46,531 nucleotides of DNA from Streptosporangium minutum (GCF_002149035.1 NZ_NGFP01000040.1:1-46531), one strand, 5' to 3'. Shown: positions 1 to 8,250, numbered from the stretch's first letter. The notes: generated by a model from the letters alone, not told the origin. A program made the numbers and translations.

Positions 1-1
1 G

Positions 2-499
2 GTCATCCGCGTCGCCGTCACCAAGACCCCCGGTCTGCTGGAGTTCAGCCACGACGGCGAGGCCAACTTCATCGTTCACACGATCAATCCGGCGGGGAAG
101 AAGGCGGAGCTCCTGGTCAACACCATCGGCTCCTACGACGGCACCGTGCTGTACAACACCTACGGCGGCAAGGGCACCGCGGCACTGGAGATCAAGGCCG
201 ACGGCGCCTGGACCGCCCGGTTCAAGCCGGTGACCACGGCCCGCTGCTGGTGTGCCGGGACCATCCGCGGCGACGGCGACCAGGTGCTCAAGCTCTCCCC
301 CACCCGGGGCCTGCGCACCGTCCGCGCCGCCCACAACGGCGAGGGCAACTTCATCGTCTTCGGCTACACCCGCGTCGGCTCCTACGGTGACCTGCTGTTC
401 AACAAGATCGGCGGCTACAAGGGCAACGCCCTGCTGCCCACCGGCACCCGCCTGATCACCGTCAAGGCCGACGGCCCCTGGACCCTCACCCGCCGCTGA
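2..499 (+). CDS. C-terminal part of a repeat-containing, probably secreted protein (5' truncated)
   Basis: The frame is open from the left edge of the window to a TGA at 497-499, so only the last ~165 residues are present. They hold two imperfect copies of one beta-rich repeat. Each copy has an 'F/A-x-H-[DN]-G-E-[AG]-N-F-I-V' start, a following 'N-x-I-G-x-Y' segment and a 'KADG-x-W-T' end; the first spans about residues 15-80 of the visible part and the second about 105-165. Similar small beta-sandwich repeats occur in secreted actinobacterial proteins of unknown role. No catalytic motif is visible and the N-terminus is missing, so I do not assign a function. A binding or cell-surface role is only a guess. 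Confidence 0.6.
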   Translation, partial: VIRVAVTKTPGLLEFSHDGEANFIVHTINPAGKKAELLVNTIGSYDGTVLYNTYGGKGTAALEIKADGAWTARFKPVTTARCWCAGTIRGDGDQVLKLSPTRGLRTVRAAHNGEGNFIVFGYTRVGSYGDLLFNKIGGYKGNALLPTGTRLITVKADGPWTLTRR

Positions 500-600
500 C
501 CCGCGAGGCCACACCCCGGGGAGCCAGGGCGGATCGCACCTCAGCCCACGGCGGACCGGCGGCGACAGCAGAGGTACTCGAGACGCCACCGCGACACCCC

Positions 601-621
601 TTTCTGTCATGCTGACAAAAA
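601..621. promoter_or_regulatory. Palindromic operator overlapping the upstream candidate start of the Nudix regulator
   Basis: TGTCA-TGC-TGACA occupies 605-617. After one mismatched pair the symmetry continues into TTT on the left and AAA on the right, giving a 21-bp near-palindrome that ends 14 bp before the ATG at 636. This placement suits autoregulation by the NrtR-like protein. It also argues against the alternative ATG at 609, which lies inside the palindrome. Binding by that protein is inferred. Confidence 0.55.
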
Positions 622-635
622 GCTACTCTCGTCGT

Positions 636-1364
636 ATGACCGACGACCGCTGGGTGCCGCCGCCCGTCCTTCTCACCGTCGACCTTGTGATCTTGACGTT
701 GCGTGAGTCGCGCTTACAGGTGCTGCTCGTCGAGCGCGGTGTCGAGCCGTACAAGGGCGACCTGGCGCTACCCGGCGGTTTTCTTCAGCACCCCGAGGAG
801 GACCTCATCACTGCAGCTCACCGGGAGCTGTCCGAGGAGGCCGACCTGGACGTCGAGACCCTGCGTCTGGAGCAGTCGGGCGTGTACGGCGAGCCCGGCC
901 GTGACCCGCGCGGCCGGGTGGTGTCGGTGGCCTATCTGGCGATCGCGCCGCGCCTGCCGGAGCCGATCGCCGGAACGGACGCGGCCGACGCCAGATGGCA
1001 ACCGGTCGATCACGTGCTTTCCGGAGATCTGAAGCTCGCCTTCGACCATCGGCGGATCGTCGAGGACGGTGTCGAACGCGCTCGAGTCAAGCTTGAACAC
1101 TCCGCGCTCGCGACGGCCTTCTGCGGGCCGATCTTCACGATCACCGAGCTTCAGGAGGTGTACGAGGCGGTGTGGGGGATCCCGCTCGATCCCCGCAACT
1201 TCTATCGCAAGGTCCAGAAGACCGATGGATTCATCGTCCCGGCCGGTTCGGCGCGGAAGTCCGCGACCGGGCGGCCGGCCCGGCTGTTCAAAGCCGGCCA
1301 GTGCGAGGTCTTGTACCCACCGATGGTCCGGCCGTCCGAGTCATCGAACACGAAGGAGCAGTGA
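636..1364 (+). CDS. NrtR-like transcriptional regulator (Nudix domain plus winged helix)
   Basis: This 242-residue protein has an N-terminal Nudix domain. A near-canonical Nudix box (GGFLQHPEED...REL-SEE) lies at about residues 47-72, with one extra residue between the glycine pair and the first acidic position and EEADL in place of EETGL. The C-terminal ~80 residues carry the winged-helix signature of the NrtR family (F-T-I-T-E-L-Q-E-V-Y-E-A-V-W, then NFYRKV and GRPARLF). Family members usually bind ADP-ribose or related NAD metabolites and repress nearby genes; degenerate Nudix boxes are common in them. I chose ATG 636 over ATG 609 because the palindrome covers 609. The stop is one base before the GTG of the next gene, so the two are surely co-transcribed. 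The regulator therefore probably controls the nucleosidase/membrane-protein pair. Confidence 0.85.
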   Translation: MTDDRWVPPPVLLTVDLVILTLRESRLQVLLVERGVEPYKGDLALPGGFLQHPEEDLITAAHRELSEEADLDVETLRLEQSGVYGEPGRDPRGRVVSVAYLAIAPRLPEPIAGTDAADARWQPVDHVLSGDLKLAFDHRRIVEDGVERARVKLEHSALATAFCGPIFTITELQEVYEAVWGIPLDPRNFYRKVQKTDGFIVPAGSARKSATGRPARLFKAGQCEVLYPPMVRPSESSNTKEQ

Positions 1365-1365
1365 C

Positions 1366-2523
1366 GTGAACCGCCCCCCGATCGTGATCCTCACAGCGTT
1401 GGACCTGGAGTATCAGGCTGTCCGCGAGAAGCTGGTCGATCCACGTCCGCACTGGCATCCGCAGGGCACCCGCTTCGAGGTCGGCCGGCTCGCGGACGGC
1501 CGGTGCCGGGTGGCCCTGGCTCACGTGGGCACGGGCAACCAGGCCGCGGCGGTGCTGGCCGAACGCGCCATCAACGCGTTCAGACCGGCCGCCCTGCTCT
1601 TCGTGGGCGTGGCGGGCGCCCTGTACTCCCACATCGCCCTCGGAGACGTGGTGGTGGCGACGCGCGTCTACGCGTACCACGGCGGAACGAGTGAGGACGA
1701 CGGGCTCAAGAGTCGTCCCCGCGGCTGGGAGATCTCGCACGGCGCCGACCAGATCGCCCGGCACATCGCCCGTAGTGGCTCCTGGAAACGTGGTCTTCCC
1801 ACCGGCAGCCGGGACTGCGAGGTGCGCTTCGGGCCGATCGCCGCCGGCGAGGTGGTGCTGAATTCTAGGGTTTCCGCGCACGCCCGCTGGATTCGGGAGC
1901 ACTACAACGACGCACAGGCGATCGAGATGGAGGGCGCCGGTGTGGCGCAGGCCGGGCATCTGAACCGGTCGCTGCCGGTGGTCGTGGTCCGGGGCATCAG
2001 CGATTGGGCCGACGGCACCAAGAAGACCACCGATCGCGAGCGGTGGCAGCAACGAGCGGTGGCCAACGCGGCGGCGTTCGCCGTGTCCCTGGCCGAGGAA
2101 CTGACCGCCGAGGCGCGAGACGACGCTCGGCGCACGACAACGGAGACGAGGGAGCCGGCGATGCCCGAGACGACCAGGAACGTCGCAAAGGGGAACGCGC
2201 GGGTGGGAGTGCAGGCCGGCACCGTGTACGGCGGAATCCGGATCACCCCGGAGCCGTCCCCGCCGGTCGATCTGGCGGAGGCGCTCGCCGGTTTCCACAC
2301 CCGGCTCCAGCGGGCGCGGGCCGCCGGCCACCTGGACGAGGACACCTACGCGGCGGCGGAAGTGGAGCTGGCCGTGGCCGACAAGGCGCTGGAGACGGAC
2401 ACCCCGCAGAGCAGGGGCACGCTGACGCTCGCGCTCAAGAAACTGCGCGGGCTCATCGGCGATGTGGCGGAGCTGGCCGCAGAGCTGGCGATCATCATCG
2501 GCCTGGCCCAAGGCTTGTCGTGA
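1366..2523 (+). CDS. MTA/SAH nucleosidase-superfamily effector with C-terminal RHIM-like motif and helical tail
   Basis: This 385-residue protein starts at GTG 1366, one base after the regulator's stop. Residues 1-250 form a PNP/UDP phosphorylase-superfamily domain of the MTA/SAH nucleosidase type. Visible are Glu15 in ALDLEYQAV, the GVAG loop (81-84), the ribose-binding EME triplet (187-189) and Asp213 in GISD, the catalytic acid position, so the domain looks active. Residues 272-293 carry a compact motif with core GVQAGTV, followed by a ~90-residue helical tail with a hydrophobic last helix. Related nucleosidase domains are known as immune effectors, including ATP nucleosidases of anti-phage systems. 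A housekeeping MTA/SAH nucleosidase would not need the motif or tail. The substrate (ATP, NAD-related or other nucleoside) is not readable. The 4-bp overlap with the next gene indicates translational coupling. Confidence 0.8.
   Translation: MNRPPIVILTALDLEYQAVREKLVDPRPHWHPQGTRFEVGRLADGRCRVALAHVGTGNQAAAVLAERAINAFRPAALLFVGVAGALYSHIALGDVVVATRVYAYHGGTSEDDGLKSRPRGWEISHGADQIARHIARSGSWKRGLPTGSRDCEVRFGPIAAGEVVLNSRVSAHARWIREHYNDAQAIEMEGAGVAQAGHLNRSLPVVVVRGISDWADGTKKTTDRERWQQRAVANAAAFAVSLAEELTAEARDDARRTTTETREPAMPETTRNVAKGNARVGVQAGTVYGGIRITPEPSPPVDLAEALAGFHTRLQRARAAGHLDEDTYAAAEVELAVADKALETDTPQSRGTLTLALKKLRGLIGDVAELAAELAIIIGLAQGLS
2148..2163 (+). promoter_or_regulatory. Possible internal ribosome binding site and ATG inside the nucleosidase gene
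   Basis: GAGGGAG (2148-2154) sits six bases before an in-frame ATG at 2161, exactly at the junction between the nucleosidase domain and the GVQAGTV motif. Initiation here would make a 120-residue protein with only the motif and the helical tail. The spacing and position are seen directly; use of the site is inferred. Confidence 0.35.
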
Positions 2524-4475
2524 CGGCGCCAGGCACCTCCACGACGAACATCGCCGAAGATTCCGCGCACATCGGTGTGCAGGCGGGAACGGTCCACGGC
2601 GACGTCCACACCTACATGATGTCCGCGGACGCCTCTCCCGAGGAGAAGTTCGAGCTCGGTGTCCGTTTCCTCGACGGTGGTAGGACAGGACGGGCATGGA
2701 CGCTCATCGACGAAGCCGTCATGAATGGTTACAGCACCGACAGAGCCCATTTCTACCGCCTGCTCGCTCTGGTGAGCGGCAGGACGCGGCGCGAACTGTC
2801 CAAGGAGGAGGTCGCCGCGCTTGGGAACGCGCAGAGCAGGCGGCCCGTCACCGGTGACGACGAGTGGGCGGAAGGGCTGACGGTCGTTCACCGCCTGCTG
2901 GACTCCGCGCAGCGCCCCGAGGCGGACCTCCGTGTCCTGACGAAGGAGATAGACGCGCTCGGCGCCCGCCAGCACACCTTGATCCTGCGGCACCTGGAGT
3001 CGTTCCTTGAGGGACCACTCAAGGACCAGGTGTGGCGACAGGCCTGGACACTGGCCGAAGCGGAGCGAATGGCCGGTAGCCGGGTGGATCGGGTCTGGAA
3101 GTTCTTCCAGCCGACTCCGGCCAGGCCTCGGGCCCGCGAACCGCGGCCGGTCGTGATTCCCCCGTCCATCTGGGTCCAGGCGGTGGCGGCGACGGCCGTC
3201 TTCGCCGCGGCGACGGTCCACATCGGCTACCTGCTGGTCCAGGCCGGCCGGATCTCCGCGCTCCTCGCCTACCTGCTGAGCGTCATCGGCGGCTTCTTCT
3301 GCGCGCGCGACGGCGCGGAGTGGCGCTTCCGCGTCGTACGGCGCCGCGCGAAGGACAAGACGTACGGGACAGCCCGGCAGCGTGAAAGCAACGCGCCACC
3401 CGGCGGCTTCGTACGGAATGTGGACCGGCGCTTCGATTACTACTTCGCCAAATATGTTCCACGCGGCGTGGACCGCGAGGTCTGGCTGGCCGCCACGGCG
3501 GGGATCCGCAGGAGCATGCGCGACGAGGTGGTCGAGGTCTACCGGGAGACGAGGGTCGGTGCCGAGAGGTTCGCCTGGCTGATCCGGCACCGGGTCGGCG
3601 AGGTCAGAGCGCACTGGGAGAAGGGCACGCTCTGGAGCTACCGCGAGGAGCTCGCCACGCCTCCGACGACAAAAGCGGTGGCGGTCCTCGGGTTCGCAGC
3701 CCTCGTCGCCGGAGGGATCTGGGCGATGGGCGGCGCGGTGTCGGCCGATCCTCTGAGCGCGGCTCGCTCGGCACTCCTCGTGGCGGCAGGTGGATGGATC
3801 GCCGCTCGTGCTTGGCTGCGCATCGTCCTGGAACGTCGGCGGCATGCCGCCGACGCACTCGAATACGAGCAGAACCAGAAGGCCGACGAGGCGGCCTTCA
3901 CCCGGTGGCGGGCGAAACTGGCCGACAAGCCCGGGGACGGGGAAATGGCCACCTGGCTGGACTGCGACCGGAAAATGCTGCTGAACAAGGCGTTGCGGCA
4001 CTACCGGCTGAAAATGAGCAACGTCATCGCCCACGCCTTCATCGAAGCGCCCGCCTCGAGTGCACGCGCACGGGTGCGGGGCGGTCCCTGGCGCTACAAG
4101 AAGTACCAGCTTCTCCTGTTCCTTCTCACCGCAGACGGAATTCGCCAGCTCACCGCCACACTGGACGTCGAGCGAGGTTCGCTCCACGTCCGGCAGCGGG
4201 CCAACTACCGTTTCGAGGTGGTCGCGGCTGTACGGGTGAGCCAGGCGGACGACGGAGGGCGGACCTTCGAGCTCACGCTCGTCAACGGTGAGGATGTCAG
4301 GCTCCGGGTGCTGGAACCGGGAATGGAAGAACTCCAGCAGGGAGAGCTCCCCGGAACGGTGTCCGAGGCGACGCTGGACGCCTCCGGCATTCACCACACC
4401 CTCCACGTCCTTGAGGGAATCGCCGCAGAAGGAAAGGAGTGGATCCGCAACACCGACGCGAAAGGGGCCGCGTGA
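2520..4475 (+). CDS. Four-TM membrane protein with N-terminal RHIM-like motif, partner of the nucleosidase
   Basis: This 651-residue protein starts at a GTG overlapping the previous stop (GTGA). Residues 10-32 repeat the motif of the upstream protein (N-[IV]-A...A-x-[IV]-GVQAGTV-x-G) at the extreme N-terminus, where the partner carries it near the C-terminus. A soluble helical region follows (about 38-200), with an alpha-helical 'SPEEKFELGVRFL...AWTLIDEAV' opening. Then come two predicted membrane helices (217-241, 245-262), a charged cytosolic segment (263-380), two more helices (384-404, 415-435) and a ~215-residue soluble C-terminal part with no recognised domain. Shared motifs of this kind are known to link receptors and effectors through amyloid-like templating, so this may be the sensor, anchor or membrane executioner of the pair. 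No NTPase motif is visible, which excludes an ordinary NLR/STAND receptor. Confidence 0.7.
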   Translation: MTAPGTSTTNIAEDSAHIGVQAGTVHGDVHTYMMSADASPEEKFELGVRFLDGGRTGRAWTLIDEAVMNGYSTDRAHFYRLLALVSGRTRRELSKEEVAALGNAQSRRPVTGDDEWAEGLTVVHRLLDSAQRPEADLRVLTKEIDALGARQHTLILRHLESFLEGPLKDQVWRQAWTLAEAERMAGSRVDRVWKFFQPTPARPRAREPRPVVIPPSIWVQAVAATAVFAAATVHIGYLLVQAGRISALLAYLLSVIGGFFCARDGAEWRFRVVRRRAKDKTYGTARQRESNAPPGGFVRNVDRRFDYYFAKYVPRGVDREVWLAATAGIRRSMRDEVVEVYRETRVGAERFAWLIRHRVGEVRAHWEKGTLWSYREELATPPTTKAVAVLGFAALVAGGIWAMGGAVSADPLSAARSALLVAAGGWIAARAWLRIVLERRRHAADALEYEQNQKADEAAFTRWRAKLADKPGDGEMATWLDCDRKMLLNKALRHYRLKMSNVIAHAFIEAPASSARARVRGGPWRYKKYQLLLFLLTADGIRQLTATLDVERGSLHVRQRANYRFEVVAAVRVSQADDGGRTFELTLVNGEDVRLRVLEPGMEELQQGELPGTVSEATLDASGIHHTLHVLEGIAAEGKEWIRNTDAKGAA

Positions 4476-4585
4476 GGAACCCCACGACCGCTGCCCGGAG
4501 CCCTGCGGCCTGACCACCCGAATGGATCGCGCGTGACGAGGCTCACCCCTCCGGGCTCTGCCGTACGGCCCGCCGCGAGGTGGAG

Positions 4586-4824
4586 GACCGTCGGTATCCG
4601 GACGAGGAGGAACCGATGTCCCGGGAGCGTGCCGCCGTCATGGTCGAGCACCAGGCGCGTGGCTGCGCCGAACTCGGCTCACCGTTGTACGCGTTCCTGC
4701 TGGAGCGGGTGGCCCGGGACGTCCGCGAGGGGGGTCCCTGCGCGCGGGCGCTCGCCGGATACGGGGACGCGCCCGGACCCGACGCCGTGGCGCTGCGGCT
4801 GCTGGGCGGTGTGCACGCCCTCGC
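4586..4824 (+). repeat. Direct repeat copy 1: 5' end of the DUF2332 gene
   Basis: About 240 bp matching 10874-11112 with roughly six differences over the coding part (about 97% identity by eye). It includes the ribosome binding site GAGGAGG and the first ~69 codons. Weaker similarity reaches further upstream, to about 4533 versus 10822. The match stops abruptly after the codons for LLGGVHALA. Confidence 0.85.
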
Positions 4825-4888
4825 CCCGCGCCGGCGGGGGAAGGGCAAGGCGGCCCGGAAGCTCCGGGCCGCCTTGCCGGAAACCTAG
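4616..4888 (+). pseudogene. Truncated duplicate of the DUF2332 gene
   Basis: The ATG at 4616 with its GAGGAGG site is the same as in the intact gene at 10905. About 69 codons are nearly identical, then the frame leaves homology at about 4824 and runs 21 unrelated codons through the terminator stem of the neighbouring glycosidase gene before a TAG at 4886-4888. The stop shares CTAG with the convergent glycosidase stop. Only about a fifth of the intact 359-residue protein remains, including none of its LELGxSAGLNL motif, so this is a dead fragment rather than a small gene. Confidence 0.8.
4844..4878 (-). terminator. Perfect 16-bp hairpin after the beta-helix glycosidase gene
   Basis: Arms 4844-4859 and 4863-4878 are perfect complements around a three-base loop. 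They begin seven bases beyond the TAG stop of the minus-strand gene. No long T run follows, as is usual for GC-rich actinobacterial terminators. Confidence 0.8.
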
Positions 4889-7800
4889 GCGGCCCGCCGT
4901 ACGGTCACCTGGGTGTGGGCCACAGCGGCGTTGCCCGCCCGGTCCACCACCCGATACGTGATCCTGTACACCCGAGCCGACCCGCCGTCCCGCTCCGCAC
5001 GCAGCGCGAAGGAGGTGTCGGCCGTGCCGTACGAAGCACCGCGGACGTCGTCCTCCACCCCGGCCGACGAGCTGGTGATCGAGACCAGGGTGACCGTGAC
5101 GGGACCGGCGTCGGCCGCCTTCAGCGAGATGTCCACCGGCACGAGCTTGTGGTTCGGCGGCCACAACCGGTCGGGGCTGGGCGTGACGGTCAGCGTGGGA
5201 GCGATCGTGTCGATCCTGACGGTGACCGATCGGGGCTTCTCGACGTTGCCGGCCCGGTCGACGCTGCGGAAGGTCAGCACGCTCTCCCCCTCGCGGTCCA
5301 CGCGCACGGGACCGGTGTAGGCCCGCCAGGAATCGTCGCCGAGGCGGTACTCGGTCCGCTCCACGCCGGTGCCCGCGTCGGAGGCGGTCAGTGTCACCTG
5401 CACGGGCTGGGAGGCCCAGCCTGAGGGCACCTCGGACGCGGTGGTCACCGGCGCCTCGCCGTCGCCCCCGGGAGCAGTGTGGATCTTGAAGCCGTCGACG
5501 ATGAAGTAGGAGCCGTCCTTCTTCACTCCCTTGAGCGTGTGCGGCCCCGGTGCCAGGCCGGTCTTGGTGTAGACGACCTTCTGGTACTCGCGGGTCGGGT
5601 TCTGGTTGTCGATGGTGGTGTCGAGCTTGCCGTCCAGGTAGAGGTCGACCTTGCCCTCGTCGGAGTTGACCTGGGCGATGTATTCGACGCCGGTGCCGTG
5701 GAAGGCCAGCTCGAAGGCGTCCCCGTCGGTCTGGGTGGCGTGCAGGTCGTCGAGGGTGGATCCGGCGCCGCCGCGCTGGTCGTTCTTCCAGTCCCAGCCG
5801 GTGCCGGTGTAGGTGACGCCGGAGACGTTGTCGATCGTCTCCACGCCGGCGGCCTTGGTCAGGCTCAAGTCCGTCAGCGCCTGGTTGCGCCAGACCTTCA
5901 GCGCCGTCGGCTGTCCGGCGGGAGTGCGGTTGTAGACCTTCCAGAAGCTGTTGCGGTCGCTCACCTTGACGTCGGCGATCTCCCTGATGACGTCGCCGGT
6001 GCGCAGCCCCTGCCGCCAGGCGTGGGAGTCGGCGGGCACGGCGGCGAAGAACAGGCCGTCGTAGTCGGTGAGCGCGACGGAGGACTTCACCTCGTCGCTG
6101 TGGATCTCGGTGACCGTCGCGCCCATGAGCGGCTCGGCCAGGTTGCCGATCGTCATGCCGGTGTCCGGCTTGCGCCAGGTGAGCGGCGGCGGCGTGGGCG
6201 AGCCCGGCTTGCCGAATCCGGTCATCGCGAAGGGCTTGAAGCCCAGCGCCAGAGCCGGGGAGCCGGCCTTGAGGGAGTAGTCGAGCTTGGCCGGATCGGC
6301 GTAGGGGCTCGCCCCCTCGAACAGGGGGTCGCCGACGATCGAGCGGGTGTCGAGGCCGCGGGCGCGCCAGGCGTCGGTGATGTCGGCGACGGGCTTGCCG
6401 TTGTTCCAGAAGAGGTTGTCGTCGTAGGCGGTCTTGGAGGTGGACGGATCGCTCTGGATGAAGTCGTAGGGGTCGTCGGTGACGAAGATGTTCTTCTCGA
6501 CGACGTCGCCGTTGTCGGCGTAGGAGACGTGGAAGTGCCCGCCGCCGTTGACGAAGACGTTGCCGCGCACCGTGCGGAAGAAGCCCTCGCGCAGCTTCAC
6601 CCCGCCGTTGAGCAGGAGGTTACCGGTGACCTCGTAGTTGGATGAGCCGTCGTCGAGGTCGACGTCCCAGTGGGAGGAGTGCCAGATCCGGTTGTGCCGG
6701 ATCTTCGTGGTCTCCATCGCGTCAAGCTTGGCGTAGTCCTTCTTCACGGCGTCACCGGCGCTCAGGGGCCAGAAGCGGTCGCGGCCCCAGGAGTTGATCG
6801 GCCCGTGGTCGGAGGTCTCCTTGACGCAGTCGAAGATGTCGTTGTCCTCGATGACGTGCCCGCCCCAGGTGCCGTCGTTGATGTCGACGCAGGCGCGCGG
6901 CCCGTCGTGCACGGTGTTGCCGGAGACCGTGACCCGGCGGCTCATCGAGATCTGCACGCCGGAGGTCTGCTTCTCGAAGCGCCCGTTGCGGGTCAGGTAG
7001 TTGCCGGTGATCGTGATGTCGCGCGGGTAGTCCTCGGTCTTCGGGCCCGGCGTGGTGTCGGTGATGGTGCTCCGCATGGCATCCCAGGTGGAGCGCTCCC
7101 GGACGGCGTCGTGGGAGCCGATGACCGCGATGTCGCTCGCCCCGGAGTCACGGAAGTCGCCGCCGGAGACGACGTTGCCCTCGGCGTACCCGTCCATGAA
7201 GACGGCGTTGCCGCCGACCTGGTCGAAGCGGGCGTCACGGACGGTGATCCCTCTGGTGTTCTTGAGGTAGACCGCACCCGCGCGGGCGATGGCCCAGTCA
7301 CCCAGCTGCAGTTTCTCGTACGGCCGGCTGAACAGCGTCCGGTGCGTCTGGGTGAAGGTGAATCCGGCGAAGGTGAGGTCGCGCACCGGTGACGCGGGTG
7401 AATCGCCCACGACGCGGATGAGCTCCTCCCGCTCGGCCGTCTCGACGCGGACCGCCGCGGGGTCGACGCCGGCGGGAGGCTGGAGGTACAACCTGCCCGC
7501 GGCCTTGTCGTAGAACCACTCCCCCGGCGCGTCCAGCTCCTCCAGGACGTTCTCGACCATGCGCTTCTGCGGGTGCAGCCCGCTGCCCCGGTTGTTGTCG
7601 CCCACCCACTGCAGCTTCGGGTCGCCGTTGCCGTCGACGCCTGTCACCTTGAAGGAGTTGCCGCCCCATTCGCCCTGGTGCAGTCCGCGCACCAGAGCGG
7701 TCGCGGGGTTCTTCCAGCCGGCCACCCGCGACGGGGAGATCGCGTCGGCGGCGTACCCGTTGAGCACCTCGACCTTGGGGTCGAAGTTCGGGTACCTGGC

Positions 7801-8250
7801 CAGGACCTGCCGCTTGCCGTCCAGGAAGAGTTCGTCGAAGTCGAGGTCCTTGCCGATGTCGGCGACCAGGGTGGCGCCCTGGTGGGTGGTCCAGGCGGGC
7901 GCGAGCCTGCGCCCGCCGCTGAGCACGACCTGCTCGCCCGCGGCCGCCTCGTAGGTGGCGCCGGAGTCGGCGGGGGTGAAGGTGAGGGGCTCGGAGAGGT
8001 AGTAGACGCCGCCCCGCACCCGCACCCGCAGCGGGCCGGTCGCGGTGGGCAGTGCCTCACGTACGGCGCGCTGGGCGCGCGTGATCGTCCTGAACGGCGC
8101 CGCCTCGGTGCCCGCGGCGTCGTCGTCGCCCTGCGGGGCCACATGGAAGACGGTGTCGGCCGCCAGGGCCTCTAGGGGGGTGAGGGCGGTCAGCCCGCTC
8201 GCGGCGACGCATGCCGCGAGGAGCAGCCGCCAGGGCTTGCCGTGACGCAT
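4885..8250 (-). CDS. Secreted right-handed beta-helix glycosidase (GH141-like) with PDZ and Ig-like domains
   Basis: This 1,121-residue protein begins with a Sec signal peptide (about 1-30, ending ALEALA). Residues ~33-690 form a right-handed parallel beta-helix: the 'G-T-E-A-A-P-F-R-T-I' entry, the 'GEWFYDKAAGRLYL' strand and many 'I-x-G-N-x-[VIL]' rungs, with 'GPINSWGRDRFW' in the body. This pattern suits GH141 (alpha-L-fucosidase/xylanase) better than pectate lyases. A PDZ-like domain follows (~700-790: VPADSHAWRQGLRTGDVI), then a carbohydrate-binding-like beta domain (~795-920) and two Ig-like domains with the D-RAGN repeat (~925-1121). The divergent alpha-L-fucosidase gene at 8357 supports a role in extracellular breakdown of a fucosylated glycan. 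The GH141 assignment is by pattern only; another beta-helix glycosidase family is possible. An exported glycosidase carrying a PDZ domain is uncommon. Confidence 0.6.
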   Translation of the reverse strand: MRHGKPWRLLLAACVAASGLTALTPLEALAADTVFHVAPQGDDDAAGTEAAPFRTITRAQRAVREALPTATGPLRVRVRGGVYYLSEPLTFTPADSGATYEAAAGEQVVLSGGRRLAPAWTTHQGATLVADIGKDLDFDELFLDGKRQVLARYPNFDPKVEVLNGYAADAISPSRVAGWKNPATALVRGLHQGEWGGNSFKVTGVDGNGDPKLQWVGDNNRGSGLHPQKRMVENVLEELDAPGEWFYDKAAGRLYLQPPAGVDPAAVRVETAEREELIRVVGDSPASPVRDLTFAGFTFTQTHRTLFSRPYEKLQLGDWAIARAGAVYLKNTRGITVRDARFDQVGGNAVFMDGYAEGNVVSGGDFRDSGASDIAVIGSHDAVRERSTWDAMRSTITDTTPGPKTEDYPRDITITGNYLTRNGRFEKQTSGVQISMSRRVTVSGNTVHDGPRACVDINDGTWGGHVIEDNDIFDCVKETSDHGPINSWGRDRFWPLSAGDAVKKDYAKLDAMETTKIRHNRIWHSSHWDVDLDDGSSNYEVTGNLLLNGGVKLREGFFRTVRGNVFVNGGGHFHVSYADNGDVVEKNIFVTDDPYDFIQSDPSTSKTAYDDNLFWNNGKPVADITDAWRARGLDTRSIVGDPLFEGASPYADPAKLDYSLKAGSPALALGFKPFAMTGFGKPGSPTPPPLTWRKPDTGMTIGNLAEPLMGATVTEIHSDEVKSSVALTDYDGLFFAAVPADSHAWRQGLRTGDVIREIADVKVSDRNSFWKVYNRTPAGQPTALKVWRNQALTDLSLTKAAGVETIDNVSGVTYTGTGWDWKNDQRGGAGSTLDDLHATQTDGDAFELAFHGTGVEYIAQVNSDEGKVDLYLDGKLDTTIDNQNPTREYQKVVYTKTGLAPGPHTLKGVKKDGSYFIVDGFKIHTAPGGDGEAPVTTASEVPSGWASQPVQVTLTASDAGTGVERTEYRLGDDSWRAYTGPVRVDREGESVLTFRSVDRAGNVEKPRSVTVRIDTIAPTLTVTPSPDRLWPPNHKLVPVDISLKAADAGPVTVTLVSITSSSAGVEDDVRGASYGTADTSFALRAERDGGSARVYRITYRVVDRAGNAAVAHTQVTVRRAA

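Noticed and set aside
1069-1365. Extension of the nucleosidase gene upstream to 1069
   Set aside because: The extension lies inside the Nudix regulator's C-terminal domain and translates to Arg/Ser-rich noise; GTG 1366 gives a normal family N-terminus.
2004-2519. Upstream extension of the four-TM protein to 2004
   Set aside because: It would overlap the nucleosidase gene out of frame and reads as low-complexity; GTG 2520 opens directly before the shared motif.
5479-7392. Open plus-strand frames opposite the beta-helix glycosidase gene
   Set aside because: Antisense of a strongly supported gene; translations are Val/Gly/Asp-rich without any domain.
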